Positions 17,945 through 28,428 of a DNA stretch of 64,000 bases are shown here, one piece after another. Source of the DNA: Ectopseudomonas chengduensis (lineage in GTDB: Bacteria > Pseudomonadota > Gammaproteobacteria > Pseudomonadales > Pseudomonadaceae); contig NZ_JACFYZ010000002.1 of assembly GCF_015712065.1 (NCBI RefSeq), forward strand, positions 62,001-126,000. The letters are read 5' to 3'. The notes below the pieces were generated by a model. It was not told where the DNA came from, ran no database searches, and saw only the letters and a list, made by a program, of their open reading frames with translations. Both the position numbers and the translations under genes were made by a program. How positions within the stretch are numbered: position 1 is the first letter of the stretch; every line of letters begins with the position of its first letter.

Positions 17945-19258
17945 TTGCCCACATCCGTCCACCCTTCCGCCTGCCCCGGCCTGCTGCGCATCGTCCCCGC
18001 GCTCGATGGCGGCATCTGCCGCATCAAGCTGCCTGGCGGCGCGCTGCGCAGCGCCCAGGCGCGGGCGATTGCCGAGGCGGCCAGGCACTGTGCCAGCGGC
18101 GTGCTGGATCTGACCAACCGCAGCAACCTGCAGATTCGCGGCGTGCTGCCTGGCCAGGAAAGCGCGCTGATCGACGCCCTGCTCGGCGCCGAGCTCGGTC
18201 CCCGAGTGGCCGCTGCCGACGATGTGCGCAACCTGATGCTCAGCCCCGCCGCCGGTCTCGACCCGCAGGCACGGATGGACGTGCGTCCGCTGGCCAGCCA
18301 GTTGCTCGACCTGCTGCAGGACACCCCGGTGCTGCATGCCCTGTCGCCCAAGTTCGCCCTGCAACTGGACGGTGGCGAAGCCCTGGCCATGCGCGAACAC
18401 CCCCACGACCTGTGGCTGACCGCCGAGGACGACCAGTACCTGCTGCTGGGCCTGGCCGGCTGCCCCTTCGACGCGCCGCTGGCGCGAGTCGAGGCGACAC
18501 ATACGGTCACGCTGGTGCGCGAACTCCTGCTGCTGTTCCTTGAACTGGCGATACCCGAACAATCGCGCATGCGCCAGTTGCTGGCACAGATCCCGGCCAG
18601 CGAGCTGTTGCAACGCCTGCAGACGCGTCTGGATTTTCCCCTGCAGCCGGCACCGGCCAATTGGCAGACTGCCGCGACGATCAACCGCTCGCCGGCTGGG
18701 ATTTATCCACAAGCGCAGAGCGGCCTGTGCATGGTCGCAGCCGGCGCCCAGTTGGGCCGACTGCATGCCGAACAGCTGCTGACGCTCGCAGACCTCAGCG
18801 AGCGATTGGGAGACGGCGAGCTGCGCCTGACCCCCTGGCAAGGCGTGCTGCTGGGCAATGTGCCGGAATCCGCCAGCCGTGAACTGTTGGCAGCACTGGG
18901 CGAACTCGGCCTGCTGACCCACATCGACGAGCCGCTGCTTGGCCTGGTCGCCTGCACCGGCTCGGCGGCCTGCGCGCGCGGCCTGGCCGACAGCAAGCAC
19001 CACGCCCTGCACCTGGCGGAGCTGCTGCGCGAAAGCGGCGCCCGTCCACAGGTGCATCTCAGCGCCTGCCCGCGCAGTTGCGCCAGCGCCCGCGTACAGC
19101 CCTATACCCTGCTGGCCAGCACGCCCGATCACTACCAGCTCTACCAACGCACGCCCGAGGCGCCCGGTTTCGGTCGCCTGCTGGCGCCAGCCATGACCAT
19201 CGACGAGGCCGGCGCCTGGTTCGCCCGCCAACACCCCGCAGGAACACCCGATGCTTGA
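17945..19258 (+). CDS. cobG: Precorrin-3B synthase
   Basis: CobG is the oxygen-dependent iron-sulfur enzyme that converts precorrin-3A to precorrin-3B, the step that marks the aerobic pathway. The protein resembles sulfite/nitrite reductases, with the [4Fe-4S] ligands in CTGSAACARG and SACPRSCA near the C-terminus and the N-terminal RPSACPGLLRI-type start (here HPSACPGLLRI). I prefer the TTG at 17945, which has AGGTGA just upstream and begins close to the conserved region; an in-frame ATG at 17879 would add 22 residues without homology and lies right after the riboswitch. The end overlaps cobH by eight bases. Confidence 0.93.
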   Translation: MPTSVHPSACPGLLRIVPALDGGICRIKLPGGALRSAQARAIAEAARHCASGVLDLTNRSNLQIRGVLPGQESALIDALLGAELGPRVAAADDVRNLMLSPAAGLDPQARMDVRPLASQLLDLLQDTPVLHALSPKFALQLDGGEALAMREHPHDLWLTAEDDQYLLLGLAGCPFDAPLARVEATHTVTLVRELLLLFLELAIPEQSRMRQLLAQIPASELLQRLQTRLDFPLQPAPANWQTAATINRSPAGIYPQAQSGLCMVAAGAQLGRLHAEQLLTLADLSERLGDGELRLTPWQGVLLGNVPESASRELLAALGELGLLTHIDEPLLGLVACTGSAACARGLADSKHHALHLAELLRESGARPQVHLSACPRSCASARVQPYTLLASTPDHYQLYQRTPEAPGFGRLLAPAMTIDEAGAWFARQHPAGTPDA

Positions 19259-19877
19259 TTACATCCGCGACGGCCAGGAAATCTACCGCCGCTCCTTCGC
19301 CACCATTCGCGCCGAAGCCAACCTCGACGGCATCCCCGCCGACCTGGAAAAACTCGCCGTACGGGTGATCCATGCCTGCGGCATGGTCGACGTGGTGGAG
19401 GATCTGCGCTTCTCCCCCGGTGCCGGCGCCGCTGGCCGCGCCGCGCTGCTGGCCGGCGCGCCGATCCTCTGCGATGCGCGCATGGTCGCCGAGGGCATCA
19501 CCCGCCCGCGCCTGCCGGCTAACAACCAAGTGATCTGTACCCTGCACGACGCCGGCGTACCGGAGCTGGCCCGCGAAGTCGGCAATACTCGCTCGGCGGT
19601 GGCTCTGGAACACTGGCGTGAACACCTGGAAGGCAGCGTGGTGGTGATCGGCAACGCGCCCACGGCGCTGTTCTACCTGCTGGAAATGCTCGACGCCGGC
19701 GCGCCGAAGCCGGCACTGATCATCGGCATGCCGGTGGGTTTCATCGGCGCGGCAGAATCCAAGGACGCCCTGGCCGCAGACAGTCGTGGCGTGCCCTACG
19801 TGATCGTCCGTGGCCGCCGTGGCGGCAGCGCCATGGCGGTAGCGGCGGTCAACGCCCTCGCCTCGGAGGTGGAATGA
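19251..19877 (+). CDS. cobH: Precorrin-8X methylmutase
   Basis: CobH moves a methyl group from C11 to C12 of precorrin-8 to form hydrogenobyrinic acid. The 208-residue product has the family length, the catalytic His (H41) in [18 protein letters not shown] and the conserved [13 protein letters not shown] and [13 protein letters not shown] segments. It overlaps cobG at its start and cobI at its end, so cobG-cobH-cobI form one coupled operon below the riboswitch. Confidence 0.97.
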   Translation: MLDYIRDGQEIYRRSFATIRAEANLDGIPADLEKLAVRVIHACGMVDVVEDLRFSPGAGAAGRAALLAGAPILCDARMVAEGITRPRLPANNQVICTLHDAGVPELAREVGNTRSAVALEHWREHLEGSVVVIGNAPTALFYLLEMLDAGAPKPALIIGMPVGFIGAAESKDALAADSRGVPYVIVRGRRGGSAMAVAAVNALASEVE

Positions 19878-20617
19878 TGGCTGGCCGTCTGCTCGGTCTC
19901 GGCGTCGGCCCCGGCGACCCCGAGCTGCTCACCCTCAAGGCGCTGCGCCTGCTCAAAGGCGCGCCGGTGGTGGCCTACTTCGTGGCCAAGGCCAAACACA
20001 ACGCCGGCCACGGCGGTAACGCCTTCGGCATCATCGAAGAGCACCTGGACGTCGCCCAGCAGCGCCTGCCGCTGGTCTACCCGGTAACCACCGAGAAGCT
20101 TGCCCCGCCGCTGTCCTACGAGGATGTGATCGCCGACTTCTACGACACCTGCGCCGAGCAGATCGCCCAGTTGCTGGACGCCGGCCAGGACGTGGCGGTG
20201 ATCTGCGAGGGCGATCCGTTCTTCTACGGCTCCTACATGTATCTGCACGACCGCCTGGCCGACCGCTACGAGGTGGAAGTGGTGCCCGGCGTGTGCTCCA
20301 TGCTCGGCTGCGCCTCGGTGCTCGGCACCCCGCTGGTGTACCGCAACCAGAGCTTGAGCGTGCTGTCCGGCGTACTGCCGGAAGACGAGCTGGAACAGCG
20401 CCTACGCGACGCCGAAGCGGCCGTGGTGATGAAACTCGGGCGCAACTTCGACAAGGTGCGCCGCGTGCTGCGCAAGCTCGGCCTGGACGACCGCGCCCAT
20501 TATGTCGAGCGGGCGACCATGGCCAGCCAGAAGATCGTGCCGCTGGACGAGGTGGAGCCGATGGATTCGCCGTATTTCTCGATGATTCTGGTGCCTGGGC
20601 AGAAATGGCGGGGGTAA
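19877..20617 (+). CDS. cobI: Precorrin-2 C20-methyltransferase
   Basis: CobI methylates C20 of precorrin-2 to give precorrin-3A with SAM. The 246-residue tetrapyrrole methylase shows [18 protein letters not shown] at its N-terminus, the motif [15 protein letters not shown] and [10 protein letters not shown]. Two ATG codons are adjacent; the second (19877) has GGAGG seven bases upstream and overlaps the cobH stop in TGATG, so I use it. The gene is followed by two REP-like hairpins before cobJ. Confidence 0.96.
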   Translation: MAGRLLGLGVGPGDPELLTLKALRLLKGAPVVAYFVAKAKHNAGHGGNAFGIIEEHLDVAQQRLPLVYPVTTEKLAPPLSYEDVIADFYDTCAEQIAQLLDAGQDVAVICEGDPFFYGSYMYLHDRLADRYEVEVVPGVCSMLGCASVLGTPLVYRNQSLSVLSGVLPEDELEQRLRDAEAAVVMKLGRNFDKVRRVLRKLGLDDRAHYVERATMASQKIVPLDEVEPMDSPYFSMILVPGQKWRG

Positions 20618-20621
20618 TCCC

Positions 20622-20674
20622 GTAGGGCGGGTGCAACCCGCCTGCAGCGAGCTGGCGGGTTGCACCCGCCCTAC
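20622..20674. repeat. REP-like hairpin after cobI
   Basis: A near-perfect hairpin: GTAGGGCGGGTGCAACCCGC on one side and GGGTTGCACCCGCCCTAC on the other. The same unit lies at 15521-15573. It may end or stabilise the cobGHI message. Confidence 0.75.
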
Positions 20675-20687
20675 CCGTCTCAAGACC

Positions 20688-20739
20688 GTAGCCCGGATGC
20701 AATCCGGGAAACCCATTCCCCGGATTGCATCCGGGCTAC
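20688..20739. repeat. REP-like hairpin before cobJ
   Basis: GTAGCCCGGATGCAATCCGG and CCGGATTGCATCCGGGCTAC form an almost perfect stem with a short loop. It ends 12 bases before the cobJ start codon and overlaps the region where its ribosome binding site AGGA lies, so it could influence cobJ translation. Confidence 0.75.
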
Positions 20740-20751
20740 AGGATTTACCGC

Positions 20752-22401
20752 ATGAACATCGTCATCCTCGGCGCCAGTGCGCTGGTCACCGCACAACATC
20801 TCAAGGCGCTTTATCCACAGGCTGTGATCCATGGCCTGCGCGGGCGCGCCGACGGCGCCGAGCGCCACTACGACGAGTTCAGCGATACCCTGCGCGCCCT
20901 GTACCGCGCCGGCCAGCCGCTTGTGGTGCTGTGCGCCGCCGGTATCGTTATCCGTAGCCTCGCCGCGCTGCTGGCGGAAAAGGGCGCCGAGCCGCCGGTG
21001 CTGGCCCTGGCCGAGGACGGCAGCGCCGTAGTACCGCTGCTCGGTGGCCTGGCCGGGGTCAACCGCCTGGCCCGCGAGATCGCCGCGCACCTGAGCGTAA
21101 CCCCAGCCATCACCACCAGCGGAGAGCTGCGCTTCGGCACCTGCCTGCTGGAACCGCCAGCCGGTTATGCCCTGGCCGACCTGCAGCAGGGCAAGCGCTT
21201 TGTCAGCGACCTGCTCGGCGGCGAGACGGTACGCATAGAAGGCCAGGCGCCCTGGCTGGAGGCCGCGCAACTGCCTGTGGATAACGCTGCTAGCCGGGTC
21301 ATCCACATCACCGCGCAGGCGCGCCCGGCGCAACCGGACGAATTGTTGATCCACCCGCGCGTCGCCGCTGCGCTGATCGAACGCCCCGATGCCGAGTTGC
21401 CGGCACGTCTGCAGCAGGCGCTGAGCGATGCCAACCTGGCGCCGCAAGCGCTGGCCGTTCTGCTCGCGGACAAAGCCTGGATGGGCAATGCCGAACTACA
21501 CGCTGCTGCAGCCGAGTTGAACCTACCACTGCGCTTTATCCACAGCACCACCGAGCTGCCACCCGAATGCCATATCGGCGATGGCCTGCGCCTGCTTCTG
21601 GGTGAACAGCCGCTGGATATTGAACGCCTCGGCCAGCGCCGTGGACGCCTCAGCGTGGTTGGCCTCGGCCCCGGTGCCGCCGAACACATGACCCCCGCCG
21701 TGCGCCGCGCCCTCGACGAGGCCGAAGACCTGCTCGGCTACGACACCTACGTGAAGATGGCCGGCCCGCTGCGCGCCGATCAATGCGTACACCCCAGCGA
21801 CAACCGCGAGGAACTGCAGCGCGCCGCCCACGCCTTCGAATTGGCTGCCACGGGCCGCCGCGTAGTGATGATCTCCTCGGGCGACCCCGGCGTGTTCGCC
21901 ATGGCCGCCGCCGTGATGGAGGCGCTGGAAAGCCCGCAGAGCGAGGCCTGGCAAGGTGTCGAACTGGAGGTGCTGCCGGGCGTATCCGCTGCTCTGGCCA
22001 CCGCCGCCAAGGCCGGCGCGCCGCTGGGCCATGACTTCTGCCTGATCTCCCTGTCCGACAACCTCAAGCCCTGGGCAGTGATCGAAAAGCGCCTGCAGCA
22101 TACCGCCGCCGCCGACCTGGCCATGGCCTTCTACAACCCGATCTCCAAGTCGCGCCCCTGGCAGCTCGGCCGCGCCCTGGAGCTGCTACGCCAGCACCGC
22201 GAACCACAGACCCTGGTGGTGCTCGGCCGCGACATTGGCCGCCCCGCCGAGGCCTTGTGCAGCCTGACCCTCGGCGAGCTGACCCCAGAGATGGTCGATA
22301 TGCGCACCCTGGTGATCATCGGCTCCAGCCAGACCCGCCGCTTCCCCCGTGCCGATGGCGGCGAGTGGGTCTATACGCCGCGCTGGTATCCCGATCTGTA
22401 G
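20752..22401 (+). CDS. cobJ: CbiG-like/precorrin-3B C17-methyltransferase fusion
   Basis: The 549-residue protein is a fusion. The first half (about 1-290) is CbiG-like, with an N-terminal VLCAAGIVIRSLAALL segment and a degenerate CbiG C-terminal part around DKAWMGNAELHAAAAELNLP. The second half is the tetrapyrrole methylase CobJ, with VVGLGPGAAEHMTPAVRRAL, MISSGDPGVFAMAAAV and VLPGVSAALATAAKAGAPLGHDF. CobJ methylates C17 and contracts the ring to give precorrin-4. CbiG hydrolyses the delta-lactone in the anaerobic pathway, so the role of its relic here is unclear. The TAG stop codon belongs to a REP element. Confidence 0.94.
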   Translation: MNIVILGASALVTAQHLKALYPQAVIHGLRGRADGAERHYDEFSDTLRALYRAGQPLVVLCAAGIVIRSLAALLAEKGAEPPVLALAEDGSAVVPLLGGLAGVNRLAREIAAHLSVTPAITTSGELRFGTCLLEPPAGYALADLQQGKRFVSDLLGGETVRIEGQAPWLEAAQLPVDNAASRVIHITAQARPAQPDELLIHPRVAAALIERPDAELPARLQQALSDANLAPQALAVLLADKAWMGNAELHAAAAELNLPLRFIHSTTELPPECHIGDGLRLLLGEQPLDIERLGQRRGRLSVVGLGPGAAEHMTPAVRRALDEAEDLLGYDTYVKMAGPLRADQCVHPSDNREELQRAAHAFELAATGRRVVMISSGDPGVFAMAAAVMEALESPQSEAWQGVELEVLPGVSAALATAAKAGAPLGHDFCLISLSDNLKPWAVIEKRLQHTAAADLAMAFYNPISKSRPWQLGRALELLRQHREPQTLVVLGRDIGRPAEALCSLTLGELTPEMVDMRTLVIIGSSQTRRFPRADGGEWVYTPRWYPDL

Positions 22402-22464
22402 GAGCCCGCTTGCGGGCGATCCAGCACCGTCGGACACCTTGATCGCCGGCAAGCCAGCTCCTAC
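22397..22464. repeat. REP pair at the end of cobJ
   Basis: TGTAGGAGCCCGCTTGCGGG and CCGGCAAGCCAGCTCCTACG face each other. The first TAG (22399-22401) is the cobJ stop codon. The sequence belongs to the same family as 6011-6079. Confidence 0.75.
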
Positions 22465-22547
22465 GAAAGGCGCCTGCACAAACCTTCTAGCCCTGCGCAC
22501 CGGACACGTTAAGCTCAAGCGTTCACAGCACAAACGGGCAACAGGTG

Positions 22548-23387
22548 ATGAACGCGCACTCATGGGTCGACCTCAAGCAGGATGCCGATACCGGCATCGA
22601 GGTGATCCGTGCGCATTTCGAGGGCCACGCCTACGACCCGCACTGGCACGACAGCTACCTGATCGGCTTTACCGAGCAGGGCGTGCAGCAGTTCCACTGC
22701 CGACGCGCGCTGTTCAGCAGTGTGCCGGGACAGACCTTCTTCCTCGAGCCCGGCGATATCCATGACGGCCATGCGCCGGCACCGGGCGGCTTCACCTACT
22801 CCACGCTCTATCTCGAGCCGGCCTGGCTGGAGCGCGCGTTGCCAGCGCTGTTCGAACAGGCACCCGCCGACTGTCTGCCCGGCGTACCACGCACCCAACC
22901 GGACGACCCCGGCCTGCTGCCGTGCATCGCCAATGCCCTGCAGGCGTTGAACGACAACGAGCCACGCATGGTGCGCGACGCCGCGCTGGATGCGCTGCTG
23001 GAGCGCATCTCACGCAGCCTGCACTGGCGCCAGCGCCTGCCCGGCAACCCACAGATTCCCAACGTGGCCCTGCGTGCCCGCGACTACCTGCACGCACACT
23101 TTCACCAGAACATCGGCCTCGACGAACTGGCGCGAGTCTGCGGCGTCGACCGTTTTCGCCTCAGCCGTGCGTTCAAGGCGGCCTTCGGCATTGCCCCATA
23201 TGGCTACCTGATCCAGCTGCGTCTGGTGCGCGCACGCCGGCTGCTGGCCCTCGGCACGGCACCGGCGGATGTCGCCAGCGACCTGGGCTTCGCCGACCAG
23301 AGTCACCTGGGCCGCTGGTTCCGCCGTGCCAACGGCCTTACCCCGGGCGCCTACCGCAGCCTCTGCACAAAGCTTCAAGACCGCTGA
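22548..23387 (+). CDS. AraC family transcriptional regulator
   Basis: The 279-residue regulator has an N-terminal cupin-like AraC ligand domain (HWHDSYLIGFTEQGVQQF, with FLEPGDIHDGHAP) and a C-terminal double helix-turn-helix (about residues 180-275) with the AraC signature DQSHLGRWFRRANGLTPGAYR. It is followed after 77 bases by a LysE-type exporter gene on the same strand and probably controls it. This N-terminal type is common in AraC regulators of amino acid exporters. I use the ATG at 22548; the GTG before it lacks spacing. Confidence 0.88.
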   Translation: MNAHSWVDLKQDADTGIEVIRAHFEGHAYDPHWHDSYLIGFTEQGVQQFHCRRALFSSVPGQTFFLEPGDIHDGHAPAPGGFTYSTLYLEPAWLERALPALFEQAPADCLPGVPRTQPDDPGLLPCIANALQALNDNEPRMVRDAALDALLERISRSLHWRQRLPGNPQIPNVALRARDYLHAHFHQNIGLDELARVCGVDRFRLSRAFKAAFGIAPYGYLIQLRLVRARRLLALGTAPADVASDLGFADQSHLGRWFRRANGLTPGAYRSLCTKLQDR

Positions 23388-23464
23388 ATCAGCCAGCCGG
23401 ACAATCGCGCCATACCCGATATGGAGCGATGCCCGATGCCCTTCACTGCTCAACGAGCGCGGCC

Positions 23465-24061
23465 ATGAACCAGTGGCTGCCCTTCATCCTCTTCGCCTCG
23501 GTGGCGTCGATCACCCCCGGCCCGACCAACCTGCTGATCCTCGGCAGCGCCGCCCGCTTCGGCCTGTCCATCGCTCTGGCCATCGCCTTGGGCGCCAGCC
23601 TCGCTGCCAGTCTGATGCTGCTGGTGGTCGGCCTGGGCCTCGGCGAACTACTGGCCCGCGCCCCGCTGTTGCAGACGGCGATGACCTGGGCCGGCGCCGC
23701 CTGGATCAGCTGGATGGCCTGCAAGCTGATGCGCGCCGAAGCGGCCGGCCTGGACGAGCGCCGCGTCGACCAGCGCCAGGGCTTCATCCAGGGCGCCGGC
23801 CTGCAACTGATCAACCCCAAGACCTGGCTGATGACCGTCTCGGTCACGGCGATCTTCCTCGACGGTCAGGCCTCGTTCGGCGCCGTAGCGGGCCACGCGG
23901 CGCTGTTCCTGTTGGTCTCGACGCCCTGCCTGCTGGCCTGGGGTTTGCTGGGCACCGGCGGTGCGCGCCTGTTGCGGCAACCGGCCAGGCTGCTGTTGTT
24001 CAACCGCTGCATGGCCGTTTTACTGCTCGCTTCGGTGTGGCTGCCGCTGCTACTGCGCTGA
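23465..24061 (+). CDS. LysE/RhtB family exporter
   Basis: The 198-residue membrane protein has six hydrophobic segments and the LysE signature near the N-terminus (SITPGPTNLLILGSAARFG) plus the conserved QLINPKTWLMTVS stretch. The family exports amino acids or related small compounds. The AraC-type regulator immediately upstream is a likely controller. The start ATG at 23465 follows a weak GAG; the open frame upstream of it is not supported. The substrate is unknown. Confidence 0.87.
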   Translation: MNQWLPFILFASVASITPGPTNLLILGSAARFGLSIALAIALGASLAASLMLLVVGLGLGELLARAPLLQTAMTWAGAAWISWMACKLMRAEAAGLDERRVDQRQGFIQGAGLQLINPKTWLMTVSVTAIFLDGQASFGAVAGHAALFLLVSTPCLLAWGLLGTGGARLLRQPARLLLFNRCMAVLLLASVWLPLLLR

Positions 24062-24084
24062 GCGATCGAGTGTTCAACAACCCA

Positions 24085-25510
<1,426 letters not shown>

Positions 25511-26362
25511 TTGAGTCTGTCCCTCGACATCGATCTGCTGCGTTCCTTCGTCGCTATCTCCGAGGCGCGCTCCCTCAGCCGCGCCGCCAACCGCGTCGGG
25601 CGTACGCAGTCAGCGCTAAGCCAGCAGCTCAAGCGTCTGGAAGAAATCGTCGAACAACCGCTGTTCCAACGCACCGGCCGCGGCGTCCTGCTCACCGCGC
25701 ATGGCGAGCGCCTGCTGGCACATGCGCAGCGCATTCTGCGCCTGCACGACGAAGCCATGGCCGATCTGTCCGCCAAGGGGCTGTCCGGTACTATCCGCTT
25801 CGGCTGTCCGGATGACTATGCCGCCGTGTTCCTGCCCTACCTGCTGCGCCAGTTCGCCAGCCAGCACCCCAACGTACTGGTCGAGGTGATCTGCGCACCC
25901 ACACCACGCCTGCTGCAGCAATGGGACAAGCATGCACTGGATCTGGCACTGATCTCCCTGCCGGACGGCGCACCAGACGAGAGCATCATCCGCCGCGAAC
26001 CACTGGTATGGGTCGGCTGTCCCGGCACCGAAACCGCAGATTTCGACCCGCTGCCACTGGCGCTGTCGAGCCCCGACACACTGGATCACCTGGCCGCCCG
26101 CGCCAGCCTCGACCGCGCCGGCCGCAGTTATCGCATCGCCTACGCCAGCGACAGCCTGGCCGGCCTGACCGCACTGGTGCGCTCAGGCCAGGCCATCGCC
26201 GTACTCACACGTACCGCCGTGCCGGCTGACCTGTGCATTCTCGACACTACGGCAACACTACCGGCACTACCGAGCGTCGGTATCAGCCTGAAGTTGGGCC
26301 GTAGCACACCGTTGAGCGAAGCTTTCGCCGAACACACCCGACGCAGCCTACCGCTGCTTTAG
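25511..26362 (+). CDS. dgdR: LysR family regulator DgdR
   Basis: The 283-residue LysR-type protein has an N-terminal winged helix (LDIDLLRSFVAISEARSLSR ... RTQSALSQQLKRLEE) and an effector domain. It is transcribed divergently from dgdA, the arrangement known for the B. cepacia dgdA/dgdR pair, so it is probably the regulator that responds to dialkyl amino acids. The only usable start is TTG at 25511, with a weak ribosome binding site. The gene symbol rests mainly on context. Confidence 0.8.
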   Translation: MSLSLDIDLLRSFVAISEARSLSRAANRVGRTQSALSQQLKRLEEIVEQPLFQRTGRGVLLTAHGERLLAHAQRILRLHDEAMADLSAKGLSGTIRFGCPDDYAAVFLPYLLRQFASQHPNVLVEVICAPTPRLLQQWDKHALDLALISLPDGAPDESIIRREPLVWVGCPGTETADFDPLPLALSSPDTLDHLAARASLDRAGRSYRIAYASDSLAGLTALVRSGQAIAVLTRTAVPADLCILDTTATLPALPSVGISLKLGRSTPLSEAFAEHTRRSLPLL

Positions 26363-26377
26363 CATCGGGCATCGATC

Positions 26378-26514
26378 GACGACTCACTCGGTACTTTCAG
26401 ACCAGCCAGGGCCGTTCGCGTACGGCCCGGGCTGGAGCGCGGCGGCCGCGCCTTCAACCGCGGTTGCGGTGTGCTCTTCGTGCTGATCGGTGTGGTGTTG
26501 CCGCTGGCGCGCTG
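26378..26514 (+). pseudogene. Remnant of a LysE family exporter C-terminus
   Basis: Between dgdR and the next LysR gene, a plus-strand frame ending at 26514 reads GGRAFNRGCGVLFVLIGVV followed by LPLAR and a stop. This is the typical last membrane segment and tail of LysE/RhtB exporters. The rest of the gene is missing and the frame upstream has no start or homology, so I take it as a decayed 3' fragment. The left border is approximate. Confidence 0.45.
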
Positions 26515-26542
26515 ATCGCCTGCCACAGATTCGGCAGTTGTT

Positions 26543-27445
26543 TCAGGCGGCGACCAGCTGCAAGACGAAATCGAGAAAAGCCCGCACCTTGGCCGGCGGG
26601 TTGTGCCTCGACGGATACAGGGCGTATAGCGGGAAACGCTCGTCCGGCCAGTCCGCGAACAATTCCACCAGCCGCCCATCCGCCAGCAACAAGTCACTGC
26701 CCAGCGCCATGATCTGGGCAATGCCGTACCCCGCCAGGCAGGTGCTGTGCAGACTGCCGACATCGTTGACCAGTAACTGACCACGGGTATCCACCACCTG
26801 ACGCTCACTGCCACGATGGAACTCCCAGTCGAACGGCCGCCCGGTTTCAGGATCGCGAAACTGGATGCAGCGATGTCCGTTCAGATCCTGCGGTTGTTCG
26901 GGGCGACCATGACGCTTCAGATAGGAAGGTGCCGCGACTGTCAGGATGCGCGTGTCCAGCAACTTGCGCGCGACCAGGCTGGAAGTACGCGGCTCACCGA
27001 AACGCAGCGCCAGGTCGAAGCCATCGGCGACCATGTCACCCAGTCGGTCACGGGTGATCAGTTCCAGTTCCAACTGCGGATGGGCATCGAGAAACGCCCC
27101 CAATCGCGGGCCTAGGATCAAGCGGGCGAAGAAAGGGTCGACATTGACCCGCAAGCGCCCGCGCACCACCCGAGCACCAGCGGTGACCGAGCTGGCCGCC
27201 TCCTCCAACGCAGTCAGCAACGGCAGTACCTGCTCATGCAGACGCCGCCCGTCGTCGGTCAGGGTCACCGAGCGTGTAGTGCGATCGAACAGGCGAATGC
27301 CGAGGCGTTTCTCCAACCGCGCCAACGCGCGGCTGACGCCAGGTTGGGACATGTCCAACACCTCGCCTGCACCCGCGAAGCTGCCGGTGTCGACAATGGC
27401 GGCGAACACACTCATGCCATTCCGGGTGCGCTCATCAAAGCCCAT
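26543..27445 (-). CDS. LysR family transcriptional regulator
   Basis: The 300-residue protein has the LysR helix-turn-helix near the N-terminus (SFAGAGEVLDMSQPGVSRAL) and a substrate-binding domain of the CrgA/YafC type, with LRVNVDPFFARLILGPRLGAFL. It is divergent from an NmrA-type oxidoreductase and an MFS exporter gene, which it probably regulates. I use the ATG at 27445, preceded by AAGG; a TTG at 27472 would add nine residues. Confidence 0.88.
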   Translation of the reverse strand: MGFDERTRNGMSVFAAIVDTGSFAGAGEVLDMSQPGVSRALARLEKRLGIRLFDRTTRSVTLTDDGRRLHEQVLPLLTALEEAASSVTAGARVVRGRLRVNVDPFFARLILGPRLGAFLDAHPQLELELITRDRLGDMVADGFDLALRFGEPRTSSLVARKLLDTRILTVAAPSYLKRHGRPEQPQDLNGHRCIQFRDPETGRPFDWEFHRGSERQVVDTRGQLLVNDVGSLHSTCLAGYGIAQIMALGSDLLLADGRLVELFADWPDERFPLYALYPSRHNPPAKVRAFLDFVLQLVAA

Positions 27446-27560
27446 ATTTGATGCCTTTATGTCATCAATCAAATAACTTCCATGTTATCGATTGATCAAT
27501 TGACTGAGGAGAGACTGCTTGCGAACCCGGCAACCGCCGGTCGCAATAGGAGTTATCCCC

Positions 27561-28418
27561 ATGTATGTGATCACTGGAATCACCGGCCAGGTCGGCGGCA
27601 CCGTGGCCCGCACTCTGCTCGCTGCCGGCAAGAACGTACGCGCGGTAGTGCGCGATGCCTCCAGGGGCGGCGAGTGGCTGCGCCAGGGCTGTGAGCTGGC
27701 CCTGGCCGATATGCGTGACGCCGCCGCGTTGACCCGCGCTTTCAAAGGTGCCGAAGCGGTGTTCGTGCTGCTGCCCCCGAACTTCGACCCAAGCCCGGAT
27801 TTCCTCGTATCGCGCTATATCGTCTCGACCCTTCGCTCGGCGCTGGAGACCGCTCAACCGGCCAAAGTCGTGTGCCTGTCGACCATCGGAGCCCAGGCCA
27901 GCCAGTCCAACCTGCTCCGCCAGCTCAGCGATATGGAGCAGCAACTCGGCCAGTTGCCGATGCCGGTCGCCTTCCTGCGTGCCGGATGGTTCATGGAGAA
28001 CAGCCTGTGGGATATTGCCCCTGCGCGCGACGAAGGCGTGCTGCACAGCTTCCTGCAGCCGTTGGACAAAGCCGTGCCGATGGTCGCCACTGCCGATGTC
28101 GGCCGCACCGCCGCCTTGCTCTTGCAGGAGTCCTGGCAGGGCGTACGCATCGTCGAGCTGGAAGGGCCGCGGCGTGTCACGCCACAACACCTGGCCGCTA
28201 CTCTCGGGCGACTGCTGGGTCGTGACGTGCAGGCACGCAGCGTACCGCGTGACACCTGGGAGCAGCTTTTCCGCAGCCAGGGCATGCACAACCCATTGCC
28301 ACGCATGCAGATGCTCGATGGATTCAATCAAGGCTGGATCGACTTCGCAGGCACGGCGGTACACGGCACCACCAAATTGGAAACGGTACTCGCCGACCTG
28401 ATCCAACGGCAGGCCTGA
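27561..28418 (+). CDS. NmrA family NAD(P)-binding protein
   Basis: The 285-residue protein begins with a Rossmann motif of the NmrA/atypical SDR type (MYVITGITGQVGGTVARTLL). It lacks the classic YxxxK pair, as expected in this class, and resembles quinone reductase 2-like or redox-sensing proteins. The ATG at 27561 has AGGAG eight bases upstream. It heads a plus-strand run with an MFS transporter and an SDR, and the divergent LysR gene is the likely regulator. The substrate is unknown. Confidence 0.85.
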   Translation: MYVITGITGQVGGTVARTLLAAGKNVRAVVRDASRGGEWLRQGCELALADMRDAAALTRAFKGAEAVFVLLPPNFDPSPDFLVSRYIVSTLRSALETAQPAKVVCLSTIGAQASQSNLLRQLSDMEQQLGQLPMPVAFLRAGWFMENSLWDIAPARDEGVLHSFLQPLDKAVPMVATADVGRTAALLLQESWQGVRIVELEGPRRVTPQHLAATLGRLLGRDVQARSVPRDTWEQLFRSQGMHNPLPRMQMLDGFNQGWIDFAGTAVHGTTKLETVLADLIQRQA

Positions 28419-28428
28419 GGGGGTTCGC

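Noticed and set aside
22922..23464. N-terminal extension of the LysE exporter
   Set aside because: It overlaps the AraC gene in another frame and lies before the typical LysE N-terminus.
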